A stretch of DNA of 64,000 bases from Acidobacteriota bacterium (GTDB taxonomy: Bacteria; Acidobacteriota; Terriglobia; Bryobacterales; Bryobacteraceae), in NCBI GenBank assembly GCA_023436715.1, contig JAEZIJ010000248.1:3358-67357 (forward strand), given 5' to 3'. The translations under genes were made by a program, and so were the position numbers. Under the pieces are notes generated by a model, which saw only the letters and a list, made by a program, of their open reading frames with translations, ran no database searches and was not told where the DNA came from. Every line of letters starts with the position of its first letter. The stretch's first letter is position 1. Below are positions 17,585 to 27,270 of the stretch, in pieces.

Positions 17585-20179
17585 ATGGCGAAGATTTACA
17601 TCGAGAATGAGCCGTATGAAGTGGACGCCACCCGCAATCTGCTCGACGTCTGTTTGAACCTTGGCTTCCGCCTGCCCTTCTTCTGCTGGCATCCCGCGAT
17701 GGGTTCGGTGGGCGCGTGCCGCCAGTGCGCGGTCAAGCAATTCAAGGACGAGGAGGACACCAAGGGCAAACTCGTGATGGCGTGCATGACGCCTGCTTCG
17801 GAAGGCACGCGCATTTCGATCGACGATCCCGAAGCGGAGGAATTCCGCAGGAACATCATCCAGGGGCTGATGATGAGCCACCCGCACGATTGCCCCGTCT
17901 GCGATGAAGGCGGTGAGTGCCATCTGCAAGACATGACCGTGATGGCGGGCCACGACTACCGCCGCTACCGCTTCCCGAAGCGCACGTTCCGCAACCAGTA
18001 TCTCGGCCCGTTTGTGAATCACGAGATGAACCGGTGCATACAGTGCTACCGCTGCGTGCGTTTCTATCGCGATTACGCCGGCGGCCAGGATCTCGACTCG
18101 TTTGCGCTCCGCGACATCGTCTATTTCGGCCGCAAAGAGGATGGCGTGCTCGAGAGCGAGTTCAGCGGCAACCTCGTTGAAGTGTGCCCGACCGGGGTCT
18201 TCACCGACGCCACCCTGAAACAGCATTACACGCGCAAGTGGGACCTGCAGTTCGCGCCGTCTATCTGTACGCATTGCGGCCTGGGCTGCAACACAAGCCC
18301 GGCCGAGCGTTACGGCATGCTCCGGCGCGTCGTGAACCGGTATCACTCGGAAATCAACGGGGACTTTCTGTGCGACCGAGGCCGGTACGGTTATGAGTTC
18401 GTCAACAGCCCAGAGCGCATTCGTGAACCGCGCTGGCAAGGGAGGCCGGTCGAACACGATTTCGCGGCTGAGCGGCTCGGAGAGTTGCTCGCAGCCGGCA
18501 GGGTGATCGGCCTCGGATCTCCGCGTGCGTCGCTCGAGTCGAATTTCCTGCTCCGAACCGCCGTGGGCGAGAACGGCTTCTTCATCGGGATGGCAGATGA
18601 GGAACTCCGTCTGGTGCGGCGGATGCTGGACATCATGCGTTCCGGCGTGGCTGTCCCAACATTGAAGGAGATCGAGCTTTCGGACGCGGTCTTCGTCGTT
18701 GGCGAGGATGTGTCAAACACCACGCCGCGCATGGCGCTGAGCCTCAAGCAATCTGTTCGGCAGCAGCCGATACGCAGCATCGGGAAGCTTCGGATTCCTG
18801 CATGGAATGACCACGCTGTGCGCGAGGCGGTGCAGAGTGCGAAGGGGCCGCTTTACATCGCGGCGCCTTACGCGACGCGGCTCGACGGCATCGCCACGGA
18901 GGTCTACCGCGCAGCGCCGGATGACATTGCGCGCTTCGCGTTCGCCGTCGCAGGCGGCGCCGAGGAAGGATCGCTCGCCTGGCGCATAGCGGCGGCGCTA
19001 AGAAACGCCGAGCGGCCGCTAGTGATTTCCGGACCGAGCCTGAACAATGCGGCGATTCTCGAAGCGGCGGCGAGTGCGGCGCGGGCACTCGGAGCGGCGC
19101 TGAGCTACACGATGCCGGAGCCGAACAGCGTGGGACTCGCCATGATGGGCGGGGGCACGCTCTCGGAGGCAGTCGAGGCGGTGCGCAGCGGCGCGGCCGA
19201 AACGGTAATCGTGCTGGAAAACGATCTGTATCGCCGCGCTCCGTCCGAGACCGTGGATGCGCTGCTCAAGGCGGCGAAGCACGTCGTCGTGCTCGATCAT
19301 CTGGAAAGCGGTACCACAGCCAAAGCAGAGTTGGTGCTGCCGGCCGCGACCTTCGCGGAAGGTGATGGCACGTTCGTAAACAACGAAGGCCGTGCACAGC
19401 GTTTCTTCCAAGTCTTCGTGCCGGCGGGCTATGTAGTGGAAAGCTGGCGCTGGCTCGGCGACGGCATGACCCTCGACGATGTGATCGCTGCGACCGTGAA
19501 CGCCCTTCCGCAGTTCGCCGGTATTCGCGAGGCCGCGCCGCCCGCCACGCTGCGCCTCGCCGGCAAGAAGGTTCCGCGGGAACCGCATCGGTATAGCGGC
19601 CGCACCGCCATGTTCGCCAACGTCACTGTGAGCGAGCCGCAACCGTTCGACGATCCGGATTCGGCACTCAGCTTCTCCATGGAAGGGAGTTCCCTGCAAC
19701 CGCCGCCGCCGTTGATTCCGTTCTTCTGGGCGCCGGGTTGGAACTCCGTTCAGTCGCTGAACCGGTTCCAGGAAGAGATCGCCGGGCCGTTGCGCGGCGG
19801 GCCTTCGGGAACCCGCATTCTCGCGCGGAATGGAACTGAGCGTGCCGGGATCCGGCCAGTGGTTCCACCCGCGTTCGAACCGCGCCGCGGTGAGCGGCTG
19901 CTCGTGCCTATCTATCATGTATTCGGTTCCGAGGAGCTGAGCCGGCAGTCACCGGCGGTGGCGTCACTCGCGCCCGGGCCGTATCTCGCACTGACTCCCG
20001 AAGACGCCGCCGCGATTGGTGAGGATACGGCGGAGGTAACCATCGGCGGCATCGATCACCGCCTGCCCGTCCGCGTCGCTCCGGACCTGCCGAAAGGAGT
20101 AGCCGGAGTACCGGCAGGCATTCCGCCGTTCACAGGCATGAGCCTGCCGGCGTGGAGTAAGTTCTCGAAAATGGCATGA
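17585..20179 (+). CDS. nuoG: NADH-quinone oxidoreductase subunit G
   Basis: 864 aa. N-terminal [2Fe-2S] ligands are C34, C45, C48 and C67. The His-ligated N5 cluster is H99-C103-C106-C112, and N4 is C151, C154, C157 and C201. A fourth set, C228, C231, C235 and C263, matches the extra N7 cluster found only in some complex I lineages (E. coli and Thermus among them). A molybdopterin-oxidoreductase-like domain without obvious cofactor ligands follows. ATG 17585 is 1 base after the nuoF stop; the frame is open upstream through nuoF but without homology. Confidence 0.95.
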   Translation: MAKIYIENEPYEVDATRNLLDVCLNLGFRLPFFCWHPAMGSVGACRQCAVKQFKDEEDTKGKLVMACMTPASEGTRISIDDPEAEEFRRNIIQGLMMSHPHDCPVCDEGGECHLQDMTVMAGHDYRRYRFPKRTFRNQYLGPFVNHEMNRCIQCYRCVRFYRDYAGGQDLDSFALRDIVYFGRKEDGVLESEFSGNLVEVCPTGVFTDATLKQHYTRKWDLQFAPSICTHCGLGCNTSPAERYGMLRRVVNRYHSEINGDFLCDRGRYGYEFVNSPERIREPRWQGRPVEHDFAAERLGELLAAGRVIGLGSPRASLESNFLLRTAVGENGFFIGMADEELRLVRRMLDIMRSGVAVPTLKEIELSDAVFVVGEDVSNTTPRMALSLKQSVRQQPIRSIGKLRIPAWNDHAVREAVQSAKGPLYIAAPYATRLDGIATEVYRAAPDDIARFAFAVAGGAEEGSLAWRIAAALRNAERPLVISGPSLNNAAILEAAASAARALGAALSYTMPEPNSVGLAMMGGGTLSEAVEAVRSGAAETVIVLENDLYRRAPSETVDALLKAAKHVVVLDHLESGTTAKAELVLPAATFAEGDGTFVNNEGRAQRFFQVFVPAGYVVESWRWLGDGMTLDDVIAATVNALPQFAGIREAAPPATLRLAGKKVPREPHRYSGRTAMFANVTVSEPQPFDDPDSALSFSMEGSSLQPPPPLIPFFWAPGWNSVQSLNRFQEEIAGPLRGGPSGTRILARNGTERAGIRPVVPPAFEPRRGERLLVPIYHVFGSEELSRQSPAVASLAPGPYLALTPEDAAAIGEDTAEVTIGGIDHRLPVRVAPDLPKGVAGVPAGIPPFTGMSLPAWSKFSKMA

Positions 20180-21126
20180 CAAGCCCGTATCCGCTCGCGT
20201 CGATATTCGGGATTCTGTTTGCAACGCTCACCCTGGCGGCGGGCCTCATCTGGCTCGAACGGAGGCTGCTTGCTCTTTGGCAGGACCGCTACGGCCCGAA
20301 CCGGGTCGGCCCTTTCGGCACCATGCAGGTGCTGGCCGACATGATCAAGATTTTCACGAAGGAAGACTGGATACCGCCGTTCGCCGATAAGCCCGTCTTC
20401 ATATTGGCGCCCACCATCATCATCGTCACGGTGCTGCTTTCCTTCGCCGTCGTGCCGTTCGCACCGGGCATCATCATCGCCGACCTCAACATCGCCCTGC
20501 TGTTCTTCCTCGGCATGTCGTCGTTGGGTGTGTTCAGCGTTGTGCTTGCCGGATGGGGTTCCGATAACAAGTATGCGCTGCTCGGCGGTATGCGCGCCGC
20601 CGCACAGATGCTGAGCTACGAGGTATTCATGGGACTGTCGCTCATGGGCGTGGTCCTCATGGCCGGATCGTTCAGTCTCGCGGAGATTGTCCAGGCGCAG
20701 CGCGGACTCTGGTTCGTGATCCCGCAGTTCCTCGGCTTCGTGCTGTTCATGATTGCCGGCGTGGCCGAAACGCGGCGGCTACCCTTCGACCTCACCGAAG
20801 CCGAAAGCGAACTTGTCGCGGGCTTTCACTCGGAGTACTCCGGCATGAAGTTCGGAATGTTCTTCGTGGGTGAGTATCTTGGGGTCGTTCTAATTTCGTC
20901 GATGATAACAGTGCTCTTCTTCGGAGGCTGGCTCGGGCCGGTGTTGCCGGGCATCGTCTGGTTTCTCATCAAGACGTTTGTCTTTATCTCCTTTTTCATC
21001 CTGCTGCGAGCCGCGCTTCCGAGACCGCGGTTCGATCAGCTCATGTCATGGGGCTGGAAATTGCTGCTGCCCCTAGCGCTGGCAAACATATTGGTAACCG
21101 GGGCGGTGATGCTGGCCGCCGGCTGA
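20176..21126 (+). CDS. nuoH: NADH-quinone oxidoreductase subunit H
   Basis: 316 aa, about eight membrane segments. Family blocks are [20 protein letters not shown] at the first cytoplasmic loop, [14 protein letters not shown], and [20 protein letters not shown], the acidic loop facing the quinone channel. NuoH links the quinone cavity to the antiporter-like subunits. The ATG overlaps the nuoG stop by 4 bases. Confidence 0.96.
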   Translation: MTSPYPLASIFGILFATLTLAAGLIWLERRLLALWQDRYGPNRVGPFGTMQVLADMIKIFTKEDWIPPFADKPVFILAPTIIIVTVLLSFAVVPFAPGIIIADLNIALLFFLGMSSLGVFSVVLAGWGSDNKYALLGGMRAAAQMLSYEVFMGLSLMGVVLMAGSFSLAEIVQAQRGLWFVIPQFLGFVLFMIAGVAETRRLPFDLTEAESELVAGFHSEYSGMKFGMFFVGEYLGVVLISSMITVLFFGGWLGPVLPGIVWFLIKTFVFISFFILLRAALPRPRFDQLMSWGWKLLLPLALANILVTGAVMLAAG

Positions 21127-21140
21127 GAGAAGGAGCCGGG

Positions 21141-21656
21141 ATGCTGAGTATTCTCCACTCGCTTTGGGGCGTCTTCCTCCATTCGTTCCACAAGCGCGTC
21201 ACGATACAGTTTCCGGAAGAGAAACCGCAGCTATCTCCGCGATATCGCGGGCGCATCATTCTCTCGCGAGATCCCGATGGCGGCGAACGTTGTGTCGCTT
21301 GTTATCTGTGCGCGGTTGCGTGCCCCGTAGACTGCATTGCGCTTCAGGCGACGGAGGATCCCACCGGGCGGCGCTATCCGGAGTTCTTCCGCATCAACTT
21401 TTCGCGCTGCATCTTCTGCGGCTATTGCGAGGAAGCCTGCCCTACCTATGCCATTCAGTTGATTCCGGATTTTTACATGAGCGAATACAAACGGCAGGAC
21501 CTGGTGTATGAGAAGGAGGACCTGCTGATCAGCGGCCCCGGCAAGTACGAGGGCTACAACTACTGGAGAGTCGCGGGCGTCAAGATCGGCGGCAAGGATA
21601 AGGGGGAAGCGGAAAACGAAGCGCCGCCCATCGATGTCAGCGGCCTTCTTCCGTGA
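21141..21656 (+). CDS. nuoI: NADH-quinone oxidoreductase subunit I
   Basis: 171 aa carrying two [4Fe-4S] clusters (N6a and N6b): C51, C54, C57, C61 in [12 protein letters not shown] and C90, C93, C96, C100 in [15 protein letters not shown] 21141 is chosen because GAGAAGGAG precedes it at good spacing; the open frame reaches back into nuoH without homology. The C-terminal tail is acidic. Confidence 0.96.
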   Translation: MLSILHSLWGVFLHSFHKRVTIQFPEEKPQLSPRYRGRIILSRDPDGGERCVACYLCAVACPVDCIALQATEDPTGRRYPEFFRINFSRCIFCGYCEEACPTYAIQLIPDFYMSEYKRQDLVYEKEDLLISGPGKYEGYNYWRVAGVKIGGKDKGEAENEAPPIDVSGLLP

Positions 21657-21665
21657 GGTCTTCCG

Positions 21666-22256
21666 ATGCCTCTGATGTTCGATGGGGCTGCCGCAATCGC
21701 CGTGGCAGCCACCATCATGACGATTACGCGGCTGAATGCGGTTCACGCGCTGATGTATCTCGTCATCTCGTTGCTGGCGGTGGCGGTAATCTTCTACACT
21801 CTCGGAGCCGCCTTTATCGCGGCGCTCGAAGTCATCATCTACGCGGGCGCAATCATGGTGCTGTTCGTGTTCGTGGTGATGATGTTGAACATCGGTGCGC
21901 GCGCGGTCGCCATTGAGCGAAGTTGGCTTTCGGGGCGGATGTGGGCCGGTCCTGTCGTGCTCGCGGGCGTCTTGCTTCTTGAGGTGTTCTACCTCGTGAT
22001 GCGCGGTCCCGAACCCGGCTACGTCCAGAAGATGGTTGGGCCGAAGGAGGTCGCCCTCTCCCTCTACGGGCCCTATGTGATCGGTGTTGAACTGGCGTCG
22101 ATTGTGCTGCTGGGCGGACTGGTGGCAGCGTATCACCTGGGCTGGCGCAAAGCGCCGCGACCTGTTCTTGGGGAGGCTCATTCCGATGAGAGACGGACTG
22201 CTGTTGGCGGGAGTTTTGTTCGCTCTGGGGCTGATCGGCCTTCTGGTGCGCCGTAA
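21666..22256 (+). CDS. nuoJ: NADH-quinone oxidoreductase subunit J
   Basis: 196 aa, five membrane segments. The conserved TM3 region is [22 protein letters not shown], quoted here in parts as [13 protein letters not shown]. The last 35 or so residues (from [10 protein letters not shown]) are hydrophilic, not family-like, and overlap nuoK by 71 bases in another frame, so the natural stop may have been lost or a frameshift sits near 22150. Confidence 0.93.
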   Translation: MPLMFDGAAAIAVAATIMTITRLNAVHALMYLVISLLAVAVIFYTLGAAFIAALEVIIYAGAIMVLFVFVVMMLNIGARAVAIERSWLSGRMWAGPVVLAGVLLLEVFYLVMRGPEPGYVQKMVGPKEVALSLYGPYVIGVELASIVLLGGLVAAYHLGWRKAPRPVLGEAHSDERRTAVGGSFVRSGADRPSGAP

Positions 22257-22479
22257 CATCATCTTCGTTCTGATGTCGGTCGAGATCATGCTGAACGCTG
22301 CCGGCCTTGCTTTTGTGGCAGCGGGCGCGCGTTGGGGCCAGCCCGACGGCCAGGTCATGTTCATGTTCATCCTCGCGATGGCCGCGGCCGAGGTCTCGGT
22401 CGGCCTCGCGCTCGTGCTTGAACTGCGCCGCTGGTACAGGTCCCTGGATACGGACGCGGCAAGCGAGATGAAAGGCTGA
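22186..22479 (+). CDS. nuoK: NADH-quinone oxidoreductase subunit K
   Basis: 97 aa, three membrane segments. It has [20 protein letters not shown] with the conserved Glu of TM2, and a second Glu in [11 protein letters not shown] in TM3, both part of the proton path. The ATG at 22186 follows GGGGAGG at 10 bases and gives the normal N-terminus ([15 protein letters not shown]). It lies inside the 3' end of nuoJ. The nuoL ATG is 1 base after its stop. Confidence 0.94.
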   Translation: MRDGLLLAGVLFALGLIGLLVRRNIIFVLMSVEIMLNAAGLAFVAAGARWGQPDGQVMFMFILAMAAAEVSVGLALVLELRRWYRSLDTDAASEMKG

Positions 22480-22480
22480 G

Positions 22481-24346
22481 ATGCTCGAACTCTTGTGGCT
22501 GGTTCCGGCTATACCGCTGGCGAGCTTCGTCGTACTCGCGCTTGCGGGCCGTCGCATGTCGAGTACCGGCGTAGCTGCGCTCGGCGCCGGTTCCATTGGA
22601 GTTTCCGCCATCATCTCGCTCCTGGTGGCCGCGGCGTTCATCTCGAATCCGCCTGCCGGCCACGCGTACACACAGGTGCTGTGGACGTGGGTATCCGCGG
22701 ACGGCTTCACACCTCAGATCGCGCTCAGGCTCGACCCTCTCTCGCTCATCATGGTGCTGGTGGTCACTTTCGTCGGCTTTTTGATCCACCTCTATTCAGT
22801 CGAGTTCATGGCGGGAGATGACGGCTACAGCCGGTTCTTCGCCTACATGAACCTGTTCGTCGCGTCGATGCTCACGCTGCTGCTGGGCAGCAATCTGTTT
22901 CTCCTCTTTCTGGGGTGGGAAGGCGTGGGTCTGTGCAGCTACTTGCTGATCGGCTTCTGGTATCGCGATCCGGCGAACGGCGCCGCGGGGCAGAAGGCGT
23001 TCATCGTCACGCGAGTCGGTGATACGGCCTTCACGATCGGCCTGCTGATCCTGTTCACCCAGCTCCGCACGCTCGACATTCAGGAAGTGATGCGCCGCGC
23101 GCTCGCCGAGTGGCCACAGGGCTCGGCGCTCGCGATTGCCTCGGCCGCGCTGCTGCTCGGCGGCGCGGTGGGCAAATCCGCGCAGCTCCCGCTCCAGACC
23201 TGGCTCCCGGATGCCATGGCCGGACCGACTCCCACCAGCGCGCTCATTCACGCGGCCACCATGGTCACGGCCGGCGTTTATCTCATCGCCCGCACACACG
23301 TGCTGTTCACGCTCGCGCCGCCGGTGATGTTCGCGGTCGCTGTAATCGGCGCGGCCACGCTGCTGCTGGCCGGCTTCAGCGCCCTCACGCAGGACGACAT
23401 CAAGCGCGTGCTGGCTTACTCCACCATCAGCCAGATCGGTTACATGTTCCTCGCACTCGGAGTGGGCGCGTGGGCTGCGGCGATTTTCCACTTCATGACG
23501 CACGCGTTCTTCAAGGCTCTGCTGTTCCTGGCGGCCGGGATCGTTATCGAGGCGCTGCATCATGAACACAACATCTTCCGAATGGGAGGCCTTTACCGGC
23601 GCCTTCCCATCGCGTTTTGGGCTTTTGTCATTGGCGGCTGCTCGCTCGCCGGGCTGCCGTTTGTCACCGCGGGTTTTTATAGCAAGGACCTCATCATCTG
23701 GGATTCGTTCATTTCGAATCAGGGCAGTGCCGGATTGTGGATTGCGGCCGTGCTCGGCGTATTGCTCACGTCGCTCTACATATTCCGGCTCATCTTCCTC
23801 GTATTCTTCGGCGAGGCGCGGACCGAAGTAACGAAGCGCCCCGGTATCGCGATGGTGCTCCCCGTCGTGGTGCTCAGCGCCTTCTCCATCGGTGCGGGAT
23901 GGATGCCGGGCTTTTTTCCGTTCCTCGAACCCACGCTGCCTCCCATGACGGAATTGACCGGCGGCGTGTTGAATGAAGCGAGCTCCGGTGTTACGGTCGC
24001 CGGCGCATTTGTCCTCGGTCTCCTTCTGGCTTACGTCTTCTTTCTCAGGCGTCGTGAATACCCGGCAGCAATTACGGCCACCTCTTTGGGGAGAGCCTTG
24101 CATGATTGGTGGTACGCCGACTGGGGGTTTGACTGGTTTTACGATCGCGTTTTCGTGCGCCCCGTTCTCTGGTTTGCCCAAATCAACCGGCACGACGCGA
24201 TCGATTCGATTTACGACGGCCTCGCGAGCGCCGCGGCGTCTTCCTGGAGACTGCTCAGCGAAACTGAAAGCGGGCTGGTGCGCTGGTACGCGGCAGGAAT
24301 TGCGGCCGGCTCCGTTGTCTACCTGGTGATCGTACTGCTCTCATGA
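22481..24346 (+). CDS. nuoL: NADH-quinone oxidoreductase subunit L
   Basis: 621 aa, the largest antiporter-like proton-pumping subunit, ending in a long C-terminal helical region. Key blocks are LGWEGVGLCSYLLIGFW (TM5 Glu), GKSAQLPLQTWLPDAMAGP with the TM7 Lys, TPTSALIHAATMVTAGVYL, and the TM8 and TM12 regions. Length is normal. Its stop overlaps the nuoM start by 4 bases. Confidence 0.96.
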   Translation: MLELLWLVPAIPLASFVVLALAGRRMSSTGVAALGAGSIGVSAIISLLVAAAFISNPPAGHAYTQVLWTWVSADGFTPQIALRLDPLSLIMVLVVTFVGFLIHLYSVEFMAGDDGYSRFFAYMNLFVASMLTLLLGSNLFLLFLGWEGVGLCSYLLIGFWYRDPANGAAGQKAFIVTRVGDTAFTIGLLILFTQLRTLDIQEVMRRALAEWPQGSALAIASAALLLGGAVGKSAQLPLQTWLPDAMAGPTPTSALIHAATMVTAGVYLIARTHVLFTLAPPVMFAVAVIGAATLLLAGFSALTQDDIKRVLAYSTISQIGYMFLALGVGAWAAAIFHFMTHAFFKALLFLAAGIVIEALHHEHNIFRMGGLYRRLPIAFWAFVIGGCSLAGLPFVTAGFYSKDLIIWDSFISNQGSAGLWIAAVLGVLLTSLYIFRLIFLVFFGEARTEVTKRPGIAMVLPVVVLSAFSIGAGWMPGFFPFLEPTLPPMTELTGGVLNEASSGVTVAGAFVLGLLLAYVFFLRRREYPAAITATSLGRALHDWWYADWGFDWFYDRVFVRPVLWFAQINRHDAIDSIYDGLASAAASSWRLLSETESGLVRWYAAGIAAGSVVYLVIVLLS

Positions 24347-25824
24347 TCCTGCTGTGGCTCATCGTGATCCTGATTGCCGCCGGCGTTCTATCGTGGGCGG
24401 CTGCACGGTGGAGCAACGCCGCCGCGCGCTGGATCGCGCTCGTTGCGACCGTTGCGGATTTCGTGATCACCCTCGTCCTCTGGGTCAGGTACTCAGGGAC
24501 GCTGAACCTTTCGGGGAGGCCGGTGTGGGTCGAACAGTGGTACCGCAACTGGATCCCCGAATTCGGAATCCACTTCCATCTCGGAATGGACGGGCTCAGC
24601 CTGCTCCTGCTGATGCTCACTTCTTTCCTCGGCATCGTCTCAGTGCTTGTTTCCTGGAAGGAAATTCAGGTGGGCGTGGGCTTCTTCCATCTGAACCTCA
24701 TGTGGATTCTAGCCGGCATCACAGGCGTGTTCATCGCGCTCGACCTGTTCCTTTTCTATTTCGCCTGGGAACTGATGCTGGTGCCGATGTACTTCCTGAT
24801 CGCCATCTGGGGGCACGAGGACAGGGTCCGCGCCGCAGTCAAGTTTTTCATCTTCACTCAGCTCAGCGGACTGCTGATGCTCATCGCGATCGTGGCGCTT
24901 TATTTCCTGCATCACAACGCGACTGGTGTCTACACATTCGAGTACGGCGATCTGCTGAATACGCCGATGCCCGAAGGCACCGCGATGTGGCTGATGCTCG
25001 GTTTCTTCGTCGCATTCGCCGTGAAACTGCCGGTAGTTCCGTTTCACCCATGGTTGCCTGACGCGCACACAGAGGCGCCCACGCCCGGCAGCGTGATCCT
25101 CGCCGGCCTGCTGCTCAAGACAGGCGGGTACGGCATGATCCGTTTCGTCCTGCCGCTGTTCCCGCAGGCGGCTTCCGATTTCGCTCCGGTCGCGGGGGTT
25201 CTTGCGGTGATCGGAATTCTGTATGGCGCGCTTCTCGCCTTCGGACAGAGCGACATCAAGCGTCTGGTGGCGTACACGAGCGTCAGCCATATGGGATTCG
25301 TGCTGCTCGGCGTGTTCTCTTTCACGCGGCTTGGACTGTACGGCGCAGTCTTCACGATGCTCGCTCACGGAATCAGCACCGGCGCGCTGTTCGTAATCGC
25401 CGGCGCTTTGCAGTTCCGGATGCACACGCGCGAGATGGGGAATATGGGCGGACTGTGGGACGTCGTGCCGAAACTGAGCGGCGCGGGACTATTTTTTGCG
25501 CTGGCTTCACTTGGACTGCCAGGAATGGGCGACTTTATCGGTGAGTTTCTCGTTCTCCTCGGCTCATGGCCCGTCAACCACGCCATCACTGTTTTTGCGG
25601 CGGTCGGCATCCTCGCCGCCACTCTTTACGCCCTGCGCATGGTGCAGCGCGCGTTCCAGGGTCCGAATGTGCACGCATGGCGTCTGCCCGACCTCGATGC
25701 CCTCGAGCTCTTCAGCCTCGGGAGCATGGCTGTCATCCTGTTGTGGCTCGGGCTTTATCCCAACACCGTGCTCAACACGCTCTCACCCGCCACGACGAGA
25801 ATCGAGATTGAGGCGCAGCGATGA
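24343..25824 (+). CDS. nuoM: NADH-quinone oxidoreductase subunit M
   Basis: 493 aa antiporter-like subunit. Motifs are FYFAWELMLVPMYFLI with the TM5 Glu, VKLPVVPFHPWLPDAHTEAP with the TM7 Lys, GSVILAGLLLKTGGYGMIR, and AYTSVSHMGFVLLG. All charged residues expected for proton transfer appear present. The end overlaps nuoN by 4 bases. Confidence 0.96.
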   Translation: MILLWLIVILIAAGVLSWAAARWSNAAARWIALVATVADFVITLVLWVRYSGTLNLSGRPVWVEQWYRNWIPEFGIHFHLGMDGLSLLLLMLTSFLGIVSVLVSWKEIQVGVGFFHLNLMWILAGITGVFIALDLFLFYFAWELMLVPMYFLIAIWGHEDRVRAAVKFFIFTQLSGLLMLIAIVALYFLHHNATGVYTFEYGDLLNTPMPEGTAMWLMLGFFVAFAVKLPVVPFHPWLPDAHTEAPTPGSVILAGLLLKTGGYGMIRFVLPLFPQAASDFAPVAGVLAVIGILYGALLAFGQSDIKRLVAYTSVSHMGFVLLGVFSFTRLGLYGAVFTMLAHGISTGALFVIAGALQFRMHTREMGNMGGLWDVVPKLSGAGLFFALASLGLPGMGDFIGEFLVLLGSWPVNHAITVFAAVGILAATLYALRMVQRAFQGPNVHAWRLPDLDALELFSLGSMAVILLWLGLYPNTVLNTLSPATTRIEIEAQR

Positions 25825-27254
25825 GCCGTCCAGACTTCCTCGCCCTTGCGCCTCTGCTTGTGCTGGCATTCACGCCCCTCGCTGCGATGGTGTCGGTCAG
25901 CATCCGGCGTTCGCACATTGCGGTTGTCATCCTCACAGTCGCCGGGCTCGCCGCTTCTTTCGGAACACTGTGGGCCGCCGCGGCCGTCGTCCCTCGTCAG
26001 GTCACCCCGCTGCTCATCATCGATAGTTACTCGCTGTTCTACACGGGAATGATCGTGGCCGCCACTGTTGCAGTAGTTCTGCTCAGTTACGGGTATCTCG
26101 AGCTTCATTCCGGCGACCGCGAAGAACTTTACATTCTGCTAACCGTCGCCGCGCTCGGCTCCGTGGTACTTGCCTCGAGCAGCCACTTCGCCTCGTTTTT
26201 CCTGGGCTTGGAAATTCTGAGCGTGCCGCTGTACGGCTTGATCGCCTACCTCCCGTCGCTGAAACTGCCGGTTGAGGCCGGGTTGAAGTACCTGGTGCTC
26301 GCCGCGGCGTCGGCTGCGTTCCTGCTGTTCGGCATGGCTCTCGTCTACGCAGACCTCGGCACTATGTCCTTCGCGGAAATCGCGCACCGCCTTGGATTTC
26401 CCGGTCGAAACTACGAATTACTCGCACCCGGCACAGTACTCATCCTGACCGGCATCGGCTTCAAGCTGGCCGTCGTGCCGTTCCACCTCTGGACGCCGGA
26501 CGTTTACGAAGGCGCGCCCGCTCCGGTCACGGCTTTCGTCGCGACCGTTTCAAAGGGGGGAATGGTCGGCCTGCTTCTCCGGTATTTCTACGTATCCTAC
26601 AGCAGCAATTTCGGGGGAGTCATGCTGGTGGTTGCAATCATCGCGATCGCTTCGATGGTCGCCGGCAACCTGCTCGCGCTGCTTCAGAAGAACGTGAAGC
26701 GAATACTCGCCTACTCGTCGATCGCGCATTTCGGATACATTCTGGTTGCGTTTCTGGCCGGTGGTCCTCATGGCGCCGAGGCGGCCACATATTACGTGGC
26801 CGCGTACTTCGTGACCATACTCGGCGCATTCGGCTGCGTGACTGTGCTCTCCACAAACGAACGCGACGCCGACCGCCTCAATGACTACCGCGGCCTCTTC
26901 TGGCGCAAACCGGCGCTAGCCGGCGTCTTCACCGCCATGTTGCTTTCGCTGGCCGGACTGCCTCTCACGGCGGGCTTCCTCGGGAAGTTCTACATCGTGG
27001 CCGCCGGCGCAGCCTCAGGCATTTGGGCGTTGATTATCATCCTGGTGGTGACGAGCGCGATCGGGCTTTACTACTACCTGCGCGTCATCGTGGCGATGTA
27101 CGAACGGGGCGTGCCGGAGCGCCCGGAATTCGCGGGCGTGCCTGCGCCGGGCGGATTCGTGCTCGTCATCCTCTCGGTTCTGCTGTTTTGGCTCGGCACC
27201 TTCCCCGGACCGCTCGTGAATATGATCCGGACGGCAGTCGCGGCGATCGTGTGA
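25821..27254 (+). CDS. nuoN: NADH-quinone oxidoreductase subunit N
   Basis: 477 aa antiporter-like subunit and last gene of the operon. Landmarks are FFLGLEILSVPLYGLIAY (TM5 Glu), KLAVVPFHLWTPDVYEGAP (TM7 Lys), APVTAFVATVSKGG, and LLQKNVKRILAYSSIAHFGY. The gene ends 16 bases before the convergent molybdenum hydroxylase; no hairpin followed by a T-run is visible in that gap. Confidence 0.96.
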   Translation: MSRPDFLALAPLLVLAFTPLAAMVSVSIRRSHIAVVILTVAGLAASFGTLWAAAAVVPRQVTPLLIIDSYSLFYTGMIVAATVAVVLLSYGYLELHSGDREELYILLTVAALGSVVLASSSHFASFFLGLEILSVPLYGLIAYLPSLKLPVEAGLKYLVLAAASAAFLLFGMALVYADLGTMSFAEIAHRLGFPGRNYELLAPGTVLILTGIGFKLAVVPFHLWTPDVYEGAPAPVTAFVATVSKGGMVGLLLRYFYVSYSSNFGGVMLVVAIIAIASMVAGNLLALLQKNVKRILAYSSIAHFGYILVAFLAGGPHGAEAATYYVAAYFVTILGAFGCVTVLSTNERDADRLNDYRGLFWRKPALAGVFTAMLLSLAGLPLTAGFLGKFYIVAAGAASGIWALIIILVVTSAIGLYYYLRVIVAMYERGVPERPEFAGVPAPGGFVLVILSVLLFWLGTFPGPLVNMIRTAVAAIV

Positions 27255-27270
27255 TGCGGACCGCGCGGAC

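Noticed and set aside
22796..24193. Long minus-strand open frame opposite nuoL
   Set aside because: Low-complexity Arg/Glu/His-rich shadow of the membrane protein gene; no family pattern.
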